Positions 16,671-24,596 of a stretch of 64,000 nucleotides of DNA are shown piece by piece. A program made the translations under genes and the position numbers. The notes beneath the pieces were generated by a model. That model saw only the letters and a list, made by a program, of their open reading frames with translations. It made no database searches and was not told the origin of the DNA. Each line of letters starts with the position of its first letter. Positions within the stretch are counted from its first letter, which is position 1. The stretch is from Teichococcus coralli (GTDB taxonomy: Bacteria; Pseudomonadota; Alphaproteobacteria; Acetobacterales; Acetobacteraceae), in NCBI RefSeq assembly GCF_009829925.1, contig NZ_SNVJ01000019.1, positions 35,257 through 99,256 on the forward strand, read 5' to 3'.

Positions 16671-17435
16671 TCAGGTCCGGCCGAGCCTTTCCGCTGCCTC
16701 GGCCACCCTGCCCTCGCGCTCGGCACGGCGGCGGCGGGAGTCGGCCAGCACCGCCTGCACGATCGCGGGAGGCGAAGTGGCCGGCGTGCCGCCCGCGAAG
16801 GGCGGCTGCGGATCGTATTCGATGGCCAGCTGGATCTTGCGGGCCACCGTCTCCCCTTCCAGGTCCGCGACCACGCGCAGGGCGAGGTCGATGCCCGAGG
16901 TCACGCCGCCGGAGGTGTAGAACTTCCCGTCCACCGTCAGCCGGTCGTCCGAGGGCGTGGCGCCGAAGCGTGCCAGAAGGTCCCGCGCCTGCCAGTGCCC
17001 CCCGGCGCGCCGGCCGCGCAGCAGACCCGCCGCGCCGAGCAGCAACGATCCCGTGCAGATGCCGAACACATGCGCGGCCGAGTTCGCCTGCCGCCGCACG
17101 AACGCGAGCCATGCCGGATCGAGCATCGCGACATCCACTCCGGCTCCGCCGGGCACGACGAGCAGGTCCGCCGGCGCGGCACCCTCCCGCGTGACGTCCG
17201 GCACGATCCGCAGGCCGCGGTCGGTGCGCACCGGCTCCATTGTCGCCGCCACCAGCGAGACCGACCAGCCCGGCACCCGGGCCAGCACCTCGAAGGGCCC
17301 CGTCATGTCGAGCTGCACCATGTCCGGCACCAGCACCACGTTGACCTGCCGCGGCGCCGCCGCCTGGCGGCCCGGGGCGCCCTCGCCGGCCGGCCCGGGG
17401 GCGGAAGCGGCGGCTGCATTCGGATGTCCGCTCAT
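16671..17435 (-). CDS. DJ-1/PfpI superfamily protein, isonitrile hydratase-like
   Basis: A 254-residue class I glutamine-amidotransferase-like protein. After a disordered Ala/Gly N-terminus of 30 residues the DJ-1 core starts (VNVVLVPDMVQLDMTGPFEVL). Cys127 in FGICTGSLLLG sits in the nucleophile elbow, and the GGVTSGIDLALRVV segment is characteristic of the isonitrile hydratase (InhA)/GlxA N-domain group. There is no AraC helix-turn-helix. ATG 17435 is preferred to 17441 because GAGAGGAG is 7 bp from it. Physiological substrate unknown. Confidence 0.85.
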   Translation of the reverse strand: MSGHPNAAAASAPGPAGEGAPGRQAAAPRQVNVVLVPDMVQLDMTGPFEVLARVPGWSVSLVAATMEPVRTDRGLRIVPDVTREGAAPADLLVVPGGAGVDVAMLDPAWLAFVRRQANSAAHVFGICTGSLLLGAAGLLRGRRAGGHWQARDLLARFGATPSDDRLTVDGKFYTSGGVTSGIDLALRVVADLEGETVARKIQLAIEYDPQPPFAGGTPATSPPAIVQAVLADSRRRRAEREGRVAEAAERLGRT

Positions 17436-17528
17436 GTGCATGCTCCTCTCAAGCTGCGCCCCGCCAGGGGCGGCGCATCGAAGTGGAGCCGAGCCGGCCT
17501 GCGGGCGTCGATAACAGAAAACGAACAG

Positions 17529-17890
17529 ATCCTGCCATTCCACCGCATCGCCATTCTCGCCTTTGACGGGGTTCAGCCGATCGACCGGTCCGGCCCGGCG
17601 CAAGCTTTCGCCACGGCCAACGAGGAAGGCGCCGATCCGCCCTGCGCCATTCCAGGTGGCCGGCCGCTCCGCCGGCACCGCGGCCACGGTGCCCGGCTTC
17701 GGCATCGCCGTCGAGGCCTGTTCCGGCGGGCGCATCGGCACTCTTGTCATACCGGGCGGGCCCGGCGTCCATGCGCTGCGGCAGGATCGCGCCTGGGGCG
17801 CCTTTCTGCTGGCCATGGCTGCGCGGGCGGGCAGGGTGGCGGCGGGCCGCTTCGCCGCTGGCCTTCGCGCGGGGGCGCTTGAGTGGGCAG
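17529..17890 (+). pseudogene. Frameshifted remnant of a GlxA/DJ-1-type regulator
   Basis: Reading in one frame gives HRIAILAFDGVQPIDRSGPA and QAFATANEEGADPP, which is the standard start of GlxA-family AraC regulators. Around 17650-17660 similarity jumps to the next frame (FQVAGRSAGTAATVPGFGI ... GTLVIPGGPGVHALRQD). The nucleophile-elbow segment expected after MAARAGRVA has been lost and there is no HTH domain. At least one frameshift and one deletion are needed to explain this, so the gene is dead. No usable ATG or ribosome site precedes it. Confidence 0.7.
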
Positions 17891-17939
17891 GCAAACCTCT
17901 GGAGGAGGTGATCCTGGGCGAAAGGCGGGCGCCGCCGGC

Positions 17940-18179
17940 ACGCCCCGACCCCTTGCTCGGTCTGGCGCAGATCGCCGAGGCGGTCATGCTCACCGCAGCG
18001 GACCTCGACCTCTCCGATCCCCCCATCGTCTTCGTCAACGCGCGGTTCGAGCGCATGACAGGCTGGTCGCGGGCCGAGATCCCGGGGCGCAGCCCGCGCG
18101 TGCGGCAGGGGCCGCGCACCGATCCGGGCGCCCGCAGGGCGCTTGATCGGCATGCGTGCCGGGCGCTAGACCTCCCGCC
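17940..18179 (+). pseudogene. PAS-domain fragment
   Basis: In the same frame as the second half of the GlxA remnant, DPLLGLAQIAEAVMLTAADL and then PPIVFVNARFERMTGWSRAE ... GRSPRVRQGPRTDP form the first two thirds of a PAS domain as found in sensor histidine kinases and GGDEF proteins. No output domain follows: the frame ends in a TGA overlapping the next gene's ATG. It seems to be the scar of a second, unrelated gene fused by deletion to the first remnant. Confidence 0.65.
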
Positions 18180-18929
18180 ATGACCGGTAAAGCTCGGCCC
18201 GCTCCAGCGCTGGAAGGCGTCGCCTCGGCGGAGCGCCTGTTGACCATCCTCAGCGCCTTCCGCAAAGGCGATTCCGCGCTGTCGCTGGCCGAGCTCTCGG
18301 CGCGCACGGGCCTGGTCAAGACGACGATCATGCGGCTGGCGGTGTCGCTGGAGGGCTTCGGCTACATCTCCCGCACGCCGGAGGGGCAGTATCGGCTGGA
18401 TGCCGAGCTGCTGCGCCTCGGAATGATCTACCAGCAGTCCTTCCGGCTGGAGGCGCATGTGGTTCCGGTGCTCGAAACGCTGGTGGAGCGGACCGGGGAA
18501 AGCGCCTCCTTCTACATCCGCCGCGGCGACAACCGGCTCTGCCTGTTCCGGGTGGACTCGCCGCACCGCCTGCGGCTGCACGTGCGGCCGGGCGACCGGC
18601 TGCCGATGGACGGTTCCGCCATCGCACAGGTGCTGCGGCTGTTCACCACCTCGCCCCTGCCGCCGGAAGCCGCGACGCTGGACTTCCCGCTCTACACCGC
18701 CGGGGCAAACGATCCGCATGTGGCCGGCATGGCCATGCCGGCCTTCGGGCCGGAGGAAGCGTTCGCCGGCGCGGTCTGCGTCACCGGCCCGATCACCCGC
18801 CTCACGGCCGAGGCAGCGGAGGCGGTCCGCCCCGTGCTGCGCGAGGCCGCGGCGCGGCTGACCCGCAGCCTGGGCGGCCGGATGCCGGAAAGCCCCGCTT
18901 TGCCAGCCGGCAGAAGATCGGGGGAGTGA
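18180..18929 (+). CDS. IclR-family transcriptional regulator
   Basis: A 249-residue regulator. The winged helix covers residues 10-70 (SAERLLTILSAFRKG, LAELSARTGLVKTTIMRL, EGFGYISR), followed by the IclR ligand domain with AHVVPVLETLVERTGESASFY and a C-terminal MAMPAFGP...AVCVTGP. It is somewhat short in the ligand domain. Neither possible start (18156 or 18180) has a good ribosome site; 18180 overlaps the preceding pseudogene stop and gives the usual N-terminal length. Target is unknown; the convergent neighbour is an orphan ABC binding protein. Confidence 0.85.
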   Translation: MTGKARPAPALEGVASAERLLTILSAFRKGDSALSLAELSARTGLVKTTIMRLAVSLEGFGYISRTPEGQYRLDAELLRLGMIYQQSFRLEAHVVPVLETLVERTGESASFYIRRGDNRLCLFRVDSPHRLRLHVRPGDRLPMDGSAIAQVLRLFTTSPLPPEAATLDFPLYTAGANDPHVAGMAMPAFGPEEAFAGAVCVTGPITRLTAEAAEAVRPVLREAAARLTRSLGGRMPESPALPAGRRSGE

Positions 18930-18937
18930 ACTCCCCC
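18920..18937 (+). terminator. Hairpin overlapping the iclR stop codon
   Basis: GGGGGAGT and ACTCCCCC form a perfect 8-bp inverted repeat with a 2-base loop; the TGA stop lies inside it. The following stretch is pyrimidine-rich but without a clean T run. Probably half of a bidirectional terminator region. Confidence 0.5.
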
Positions 18938-19038
18938 GCACCCCCTCCTTCCTTTCGCCCGTTCTCAGGTTCCGTTCACGGCGAAGGCGTTCCTGAAGGC
19001 CCGGCGGCAAACTGAAAGAAAAAAGAAGGGGGGGGTTC

Positions 19039-19062
19039 GGGGGGAGAATTCATTCTCCCCCC
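19039..19062 (-). terminator. Strong hairpin followed by T-rich tract on the minus strand
   Basis: GGGGGGAGAAT and ATTCTCCCCCC are a perfect 11-bp inverted repeat with loop TC. Read on the minus strand it is followed by CCCCTTCTTTTTTCTTTC, giving a plausible Rho-independent terminator for the ABC binding protein gene that ends at 19075. Confidence 0.6.
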
Positions 19063-19074
19063 GGCTTCGGCGCC

Positions 19075-20661
19075 TCACACCCGCCGCACGTTCCAGAACT
19101 TCACGAAGCCGTCGAGCACGCCGTCGATGTCGCGGCGCCAGGCCATGGGCTGGAAGATCTGGCCGGTGGGCAGGAAGGTGGCGTCCTTCCAGGCCTGCGC
19201 CTGCATCTGCTCGGCCAGCTGCTTCTGCGCGGCGGGGTCGCGCTCATCCATCCAGGCATCGCGCAGCCGCTCCGCCTCCGCGCTGGTCGGCCAGCCATAC
19301 CAGCCCTTGAGCCCGTTGGCGCGCGCCACGTTGGTCACCGCCGGGTTCAGGATGTTGAGCCCGGAGACCATGGAGGGAAACACGCTCCAGCCGCCCTTCT
19401 CCACCGGCTCGCGCGAGTTGCGGCGCTGGAACAGCGTGCCGCTGTCCATCGCCTGCACGTCCACGTTGAGCCCGATGCGCTGGAACAGGTCGATGCCGAC
19501 CTGGCCGATCGGCGCGCTGACGGGATGGTCCATCGGCAGCATGAAGGCGACCTTCTCGCCCTTGTAGCCGGAAGCGGCCACCGCCTGCTTCGCGCGGGCG
19601 ATGTCGGTCTTGCCGAAGAGATGGTCGAAGCCGACGTCGCTGGCCATCGGCGTGCCCGGGCAGAACATGCCGAGCTTGACGTGCCAGGTGTCGGGATCGC
19701 TGCTGTAGGCCTGCATGAACTGGGACTGGTCCACCGCGCCCAGCACGGCGCGGCGCAGGGCGACGTTGTCGAAGGGCGGCTGGATGCAGTTGAAGCGCAG
19801 GATGGGCGTCAGGCCCTGGCGGTCCTTCACCTCGACGCGGACATCCTTGTTGCGCCTGAGCAGGGCGACGAGATCCGGCGAGGGCGTCTCCCACCAGTCC
19901 GCCTCGCCCGCCATCAGCGCGCCGGAGGCGGCCGAGACGTCCGGCATGACGTTCCATTCCACCCGCTCGAAATGCGCGACCTTGGGGCCGGCGGTGCCGC
20001 CCACCACGCCCTCCGGCCGTGGCACGTAGCCGTCGAAGCGCGCATAGGCGGCGCGGGCGCCGGCCATGTGCTCGCTTTCCAGGAAGCGAAATGGGCCGCT
20101 GCCGACGATCTCCGTCACCTGCTTGGCGGCATCGGTGCCGGCCAGCCGCTCCGGCATGATGGCGCACATGCTGGGCGAGGCCTTGGCCAGCGCCGCGGGC
20201 AGCAGCGGGAAGGGCTTCTTCAGGCGGAACAGGATCGTGCGGTCGTCCGGCGCGGAAAGCTCGTCCGTCGCGGCCATCAGCGCCTGCCCGAAGGAATCGC
20301 GCGAGGCCCAGCGGCGGATGCTGGCCACGCAGTCGCGCGCCCGCACCGGCTCGTTGTCATGGAACTTGAGGCCGTCGCGCAGCGTCAGCCGCCAGCGGCG
20401 GCCGTCATCCTCGACCACGTGGCCCTGCACCATCTGCGGCTGCGGCTCGAACTGCGCGTCCAGGCCGTAGAGCGTGTCGAACACCATGAAGGCGTGGTTG
20501 CGCGTCGACGTCGCGGTGGTGGCCACCGGGTCGAGCAGCGACAGGTCCACGAAGGGGATGAAGCGCAGCACGCTCCGCTCCGCCCCTTGGGCGAGGCGCG
20601 GCATGGCCAGTGGAGACAGCGTCGCGGCGGCGGCCGCGCCCAGGAAATGGCGTCGCAGCAT
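19075..20661 (-). CDS. Orphan ABC peptide/nickel-type binding protein (SBP family 5)
   Basis: A 528-residue periplasmic protein of the DppA/OppA family. It begins with a short signal (MLRRHFLGAAAAATLSPLA...AQGA) and has the family landmarks FDTLYGLDAQFEPQPQMV and LTLRDGLKFHDNEPVRARD near residues 60-110 and a C-terminal TFLPTGQIFQPMAWR. GAGAGGAAGG precedes the ATG. No DppBCDF permease or ATPase genes are adjacent: the neighbours are a lactonase and a convergent IclR gene. It must use components encoded elsewhere. Confidence 0.88.
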   Translation of the reverse strand: MLRRHFLGAAAAATLSPLAMPRLAQGAERSVLRFIPFVDLSLLDPVATTATSTRNHAFMVFDTLYGLDAQFEPQPQMVQGHVVEDDGRRWRLTLRDGLKFHDNEPVRARDCVASIRRWASRDSFGQALMAATDELSAPDDRTILFRLKKPFPLLPAALAKASPSMCAIMPERLAGTDAAKQVTEIVGSGPFRFLESEHMAGARAAYARFDGYVPRPEGVVGGTAGPKVAHFERVEWNVMPDVSAASGALMAGEADWWETPSPDLVALLRRNKDVRVEVKDRQGLTPILRFNCIQPPFDNVALRRAVLGAVDQSQFMQAYSSDPDTWHVKLGMFCPGTPMASDVGFDHLFGKTDIARAKQAVAASGYKGEKVAFMLPMDHPVSAPIGQVGIDLFQRIGLNVDVQAMDSGTLFQRRNSREPVEKGGWSVFPSMVSGLNILNPAVTNVARANGLKGWYGWPTSAEAERLRDAWMDERDPAAQKQLAEQMQAQAWKDATFLPTGQIFQPMAWRRDIDGVLDGFVKFWNVRRV

Positions 20662-20711
20662 GGTTCGGACCTTCCTCTCGTGCCCTCTTTGGGGCGCTTG
20701 GTTGCAGGCGT

Positions 20712-20741
20712 GCGCGCCCCCCGGGGGAGGCGGGGGCGCGC
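20712..20741 (-). terminator. GC-rich hairpin after the lactonase gene
   Basis: GCGCGCCCCC (20712-20721) pairs with GGGGGCGCGC (20732-20741) across a 10-base loop, 8 bp past the stop of the SMP-30 gene. There is no T tract, so termination may be Rho-dependent or this may simply stabilise the mRNA end. Confidence 0.4.
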
Positions 20742-20748
20742 GTCGCGT

Positions 20749-21663
20749 TCAGGCCGGCAGGATCTGGCCGGGCGCGGGCAGCTCGGCGCGCAGGATGCTG
20801 CCGGTCTCGGACTCGGTGATGAACAGGCTGCGCCGGTCCGCGCCGCCGAAGGCGAGGTTGGTGGTGGACCAGCCGGCGCAGGAGGCGACGCGCAGCAGCG
20901 GCTCGGCGCGCGACGAAAGGCGCCAGACCGTGCCGAAGCCGGCATGCGCGACCAGCAGGCAGCCCTCCTGGTCGAGCGCCAGCCCGTCCGGCCCGCTCGG
21001 CCCGCCATGCATGTGGCAGAAGATGCTGGCCTTGGTCACGCTGCCATCGGCCTGCAGCGGCAGGCGCCAGATCTGGTTGGCGCGCGTCACCGCGACCAGC
21101 AGGTGGCTTCCATCCGCCGCCAGCACGATGCCGTTGGGGCTCGGGATGGTGTTGATCAGGCAGCTCAGCCGGCCATCCGGCTCCAGCCGCCAGACGCGGC
21201 CTGTGGGGTCCTGCAGCCCGGTCTGCCCCTGGTCGGTGAAGAAGATGTCGCCGGCCGCCGAGAAGCAGAGGTCGTTGACGCCCTTGAAGCTTTCGGAGCG
21301 CGCCGTCTCCAGCAGCGGCGTGACGGCGCCGGTGTCCGGGTCCAGCAGCATCAGGCCGCGCTTGTAGTCGGTGATGACGAAGCGGCCGTCGGGCGCGATC
21401 TTCATGCCGTTGGGCCAGCCGTCATACTCGGCGACCTGCTGCCATTCGCCCGCGGGCGAGACGCGGAAGATGCGGCCGAAGGGAATGTCGGTGACGTAGA
21501 GCCGGCCCTCGCGGTCGAAGACCGGGCCTTCCAGGAAGCTGTCGACCGGCTTGCCGGCGCGGTTGGCGTCGCTCCAGGCGGTGCGGCGCAGGTCGCGGAA
21601 GCGGTCCGGCAGGCGCGAGAACAGCGTGGTCTCGACGCGCGGCGGCGGGGCGAAGAAGCTCAT
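20749..21663 (-). CDS. SMP-30/gluconolactonase/LRE-family lactonase
   Basis: A 304-residue six-bladed beta-propeller hydrolase. Repeated FDREGRLYVTDIPFGRIFRV-like blades are visible, with family metal-site segments: Glu in FLEGPVFDREG, Asn in GVNDLCFSAAGDIFFTDQ and SPNGIVLAADG, and Asp in GPDGLALDQEG. Such enzymes open sugar-acid or other lactones using Ca2+ or Zn2+. The gene is 10 bp after a Bug binding protein in the same direction, and both are divergent from the aldolase/dehydrogenase operon. A role in sugar-acid or lactone catabolism is inferred. Confidence 0.9.
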   Translation of the reverse strand: MSFFAPPPRVETTLFSRLPDRFRDLRRTAWSDANRAGKPVDSFLEGPVFDREGRLYVTDIPFGRIFRVSPAGEWQQVAEYDGWPNGMKIAPDGRFVITDYKRGLMLLDPDTGAVTPLLETARSESFKGVNDLCFSAAGDIFFTDQGQTGLQDPTGRVWRLEPDGRLSCLINTIPSPNGIVLAADGSHLLVAVTRANQIWRLPLQADGSVTKASIFCHMHGGPSGPDGLALDQEGCLLVAHAGFGTVWRLSSRAEPLLRVASCAGWSTTNLAFGGADRRSLFITESETGSILRAELPAPGQILPA

Positions 21664-21673
21664 GGGCGAACCC

Positions 21674-22678
21674 TCACTGCCGCTCGATGCCGGCGCTCTT
21701 GGCGACCTCCGCCCAGAGTTCCTTCTCCCGCTGGATCAGCTTCGCGAATTCGGCGGGCGGCATGCCGCCGGGCTCGGCCGCCAGCGTCTTGAGGAAGGCC
21801 AGCATGTCCTCGTCGCGCAGGGAAGCCGCCATCGCCTGGTAAAGCTGGTCGATCACCGGCTGCGGCGTGCCGCGCGGCGCCGCGAGGCCGGACCAGTTGA
21901 TGATGCTGAAGCCCTTCAGCCCGGCCTCGCCGAAGGTGGGCGTGTCCGGCAGCGCCTCCACGCGGTGCTCGCCGCTGATCGCCAGCGGCCGCAGCAGCCC
22001 GCCCTTGATGCCGCCGAGGCCGGAGCCCAGCGAGGGCATGGCCATGTCCACCTCGCCGGAGATGGTCGCCGTCACCGCCTCTCCGCCGCCCTTGTAGGGC
22101 ACGTGGAACAGCTTCACCCCGGCGGCCTGCTGGAAGGCCTCGGCCGAGAGGTGCAGCGAGCTGCCGACGCCGCCGGAGCCGAAGGTGATCTTGTTCGGCT
22201 CGCGCTTCGCCGCCGCGATCAGCGAGGCCAGGTCCTTGTAGGGCGACTTGGCGTTGACCAGCAGCAGCACCGGCGAGAAGGCGCTGACGCTGACCGGCGC
22301 GAAGGCCCCGGCATGGTCGAAGGGCAGGTTGTTGAACAGGTAGGGCAGGGTTGCGTAGGTGTTGTCGATCGCCAGCAGCGTCTGCCCGTCCGGATCGGAA
22401 CGCGCCACGTCGGCCGCGCCGATGGTGCCCGTGGCGCCCGGCTTGTTCTCGACGACGAAGGGTTGCCCCAGCCGGGCGGAAAGCTTCTGCGCCATGCGCC
22501 GGGCCACCACGTCCACCGCGCCGCCGGGCGCCCAGGGCACCACGATGCGCACCGGGCGGGAGGGGTAGGACGAGGCCGCCAGGGCCGGGCGCGCCAGGGC
22601 GCCCAGGGCCAGGCCCGCGCCGGCGAGCAGCAGGCGGCGGCGCGGCAGCAGTGGGGTGGCGGGGGTGGAAAGCGGCAT
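21674..22678 (-). CDS. Bug-family (TctC) periplasmic binding protein 1
   Basis: A 334-residue secreted binding protein of the tripartite tricarboxylate transporter family. The signal is LLPRRRLLLAGAGLALGALA...ALAA. The mature start YPSRPVRIVVPWAPGGAVDV and the later GSGGVGSSLHLSAE are diagnostic; they form the loops that bind carboxylates through water networks. GGGAGGAG precedes the ATG. No TctA or TctB gene is in the window. It faces away from the aldolase operon, with 128 bp of shared upstream DNA. Confidence 0.92.
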   Translation of the reverse strand: MPLSTPATPLLPRRRLLLAGAGLALGALARPALAASSYPSRPVRIVVPWAPGGAVDVVARRMAQKLSARLGQPFVVENKPGATGTIGAADVARSDPDGQTLLAIDNTYATLPYLFNNLPFDHAGAFAPVSVSAFSPVLLLVNAKSPYKDLASLIAAAKREPNKITFGSGGVGSSLHLSAEAFQQAAGVKLFHVPYKGGGEAVTATISGEVDMAMPSLGSGLGGIKGGLLRPLAISGEHRVEALPDTPTFGEAGLKGFSIINWSGLAAPRGTPQPVIDQLYQAMAASLRDEDMLAFLKTLAAEPGGMPPAEFAKLIQREKELWAEVAKSAGIERQ

Positions 22679-22806
22679 CGGGCAGGCTCCTCCCAGAGCG
22701 TTTGGCCGGTTGGCCGTGAATTTCGAAATGACGTTGCATTTTTTCTCGCGCTCCGCAAGTCTGCCGTTCAGGCCGCCGCAGGGCGGTGGATCGCTGGAGG
22801 AAAACG

Positions 22807-23484
22807 ATGGGTCTGGGCTTCAGGATTTTGCCGCGCACCCAAGGGGTGTCCGCGGAATGGGTGGAGCGCTTCCGCGACCTGCCGGTGGCCAATGTCAGCG
22901 ACGTCATGTCGCGAATGACGGCCGGCGGCCCGCGCCTGCGGTCGATGCACGATGGCGCCCCGCTGCGCGGCCCGGCCTTCACGGTGAAGACCCGCCCGGG
23001 CGACAACCTCATGATCCACAAGGCGCTGGCGCTCGCCGCGCCGGGCGACGTCATCGTCGTGGATGCCGGCGGCGACCTCACCAACGCGCTGATCGGCGAG
23101 CTGATGCTGGCCCAGATGGTGCGCCGCGGCCTTGGCGGCATCGTGATCAACGGCGCCATCCGCGACAGCGCCGCCATCGCCGCGCAATCCTTCCCGGTCT
23201 TTGCCGCCGGCATCACCCATCGCGGCCCCTACAAGGACGGCCCCGGCGAGATCAACGTGCCGGTCGCGCTCGACGGCATGGTGATCGAGCCCGGCGACCT
23301 CATCCTCGGCGACGATGACGGGCTGCTCTGCGTGCCCTTCGGCAGCGTCGAGGCGATCCACGCCGCCGCCACGGCCAAGCAGGCGGCCGAGCACAAGCAG
23401 ATGGCGAACATCGAGGCCGGCACGCACGACGCCGCCTGGGTGGACGCGACGCTGCGCCGGCTCGGCTGCGAGGGGCTGGAATGA
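22807..23484 (+). CDS. RraA-type aldolase (4-hydroxy-4-methyl-2-oxoglutarate aldolase family)
   Basis: The 225-residue protein belongs to the RraA/HMG-CHA aldolase family, which cleaves 4-carboxy-4-hydroxy-2-oxoadipate or similar compounds to pyruvate and an oxoacid using Mg2+ or Mn2+. The active-site Arg119-Asp120 pair occurs in GIVINGAIRD, and DAGGDLTNALIGE is the other conserved loop. GCTGGAGGAAAACG directly before 22807 decides the start over an ATG 21 bp upstream. It is the first gene of a six-gene operon. Enzymatic rather than RNase-E-inhibiting function is inferred from the catabolic context and metal-site residues. Confidence 0.88.
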   Translation: MGLGFRILPRTQGVSAEWVERFRDLPVANVSDVMSRMTAGGPRLRSMHDGAPLRGPAFTVKTRPGDNLMIHKALALAAPGDVIVVDAGGDLTNALIGELMLAQMVRRGLGGIVINGAIRDSAAIAAQSFPVFAAGITHRGPYKDGPGEINVPVALDGMVIEPGDLILGDDDGLLCVPFGSVEAIHAAATAKQAAEHKQMANIEAGTHDAAWVDATLRRLGCEGLE

Positions 23485-24479
23485 CCCGCCCCGTCGTCCT
23501 CATCACCGCCGCCCGGCTGGCGCCGGAGGCCATGGCCATGCTGGAGCAGGCCGGGCTGAACCCGGTCTGCACCACCGGCTATCCCGGCGAGGCGGAGCTG
23601 CTGGCGGCCATCGCCGCGCACCGGCCGGTGGCGCTGCTGCACCGGCAGGGCCGCATCGACGGCACCGTGATGGATGCCGCCGCGCCGGACCTGCGCGTGG
23701 TGGCCCGCCACGGCGCCGGCATCGACGGCATCGACGTGCCCGCCGCGCGGTCGCGCAGCCTCACGGTGACGCGCGCCGCCGGGGCGAATTCCCGCTCCGT
23801 CGCCGAGCACGCGATGGCGCTGATGCTGGCCCTGCTGAAGGACCTGCCCGACGTCAGCGAGAAGATGCGCGACGGCCTGTGGGAGAAGACCGCCCGCATG
23901 ACGCGCGACATCGAGGGCATGACGCTCGGCATCGTCGGCCATGGCGCGATCGGCTCCAAGGTGGCGCGCTTCGCGGCGGCTTTCGGCATGCGCGTGCTGG
24001 CCTACGACCCCTATCTGCCCGAGGGGCCGCTGCCCGGCCCGGCCGAGCGGGTGCCGACGCTCGAGGCGCTGCTGGCCGAGGCCGAGGTGCTGTCGCTGCA
24101 CTGCCCGCTGGAGCCGGAGACGCGCGGCATGATCGGCGCCGCCGAGCTCGCGCGGCTGCCGAAGGGCGCCATCCTGGTGCACACCGCCCGCGGCGGCATC
24201 GTGGACGAGGCGGCGCTGGTGGCGGCGCTGGAGTCCGGCCAGCTCGCCTGGGCAGGCGTGGACGTCTTCAGCACCGAGCCGCTGCCCGGGGACAGCCCGC
24301 TGCGCCGGCACCCGCACCTGGTGCCGACGCCGCATCTGGCCGCCAACACGCCGCGCGGCGCCGTCGCCATGGCGACCAGCGCGGCGGAGAGCATCATCGC
24401 CGTGCTCGCCGGCCGCCGCCCGGCCACGGACGGCGCCGTGGTGGTCGAAGGCGGCCTCGCCGCGCTCGCCACCGCCTGA
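23481..24479 (+). CDS. D-2-hydroxyacid dehydrogenase (NAD-dependent)
   Basis: A 332-residue dehydrogenase of the PGDH/glyoxylate reductase family. The Rossmann motif GHGAIG is at 153-158, and the catalytic set Arg237 (TARGG), Glu266 (STEP) and His285 (TPHLA) is complete. It interconverts a 2-oxoacid and a D-2-hydroxyacid. The start overlaps the aldolase stop as ATGA, so the two are coupled. The aldolase would make oxoacids such as pyruvate or oxaloacetate, which this enzyme might reduce, or it may feed hydroxyacids in. The direction is not known. Confidence 0.92.
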   Translation: MTRPVVLITAARLAPEAMAMLEQAGLNPVCTTGYPGEAELLAAIAAHRPVALLHRQGRIDGTVMDAAAPDLRVVARHGAGIDGIDVPAARSRSLTVTRAAGANSRSVAEHAMALMLALLKDLPDVSEKMRDGLWEKTARMTRDIEGMTLGIVGHGAIGSKVARFAAAFGMRVLAYDPYLPEGPLPGPAERVPTLEALLAEAEVLSLHCPLEPETRGMIGAAELARLPKGAILVHTARGGIVDEAALVAALESGQLAWAGVDVFSTEPLPGDSPLRRHPHLVPTPHLAANTPRGAVAMATSAAESIIAVLAGRRPATDGAVVVEGGLAALATA

Positions 24480-24596
24480 CCGCCGGGGGCCACGGCCCCC
24501 GGCCCATCGCGAAGGACCATCGTGCGGGAGGCTCCCCTTCCGCGCGCCGCGCCGGCGCATGCCCGGCGCCAAGACCGACAGGAAGGAGGACCAGGA

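Noticed and set aside
22807..23484. RraA as ribonuclease E inhibitor
   Set aside because: The Arg-Asp active-site pair and the catabolic operon indicate an aldolase.
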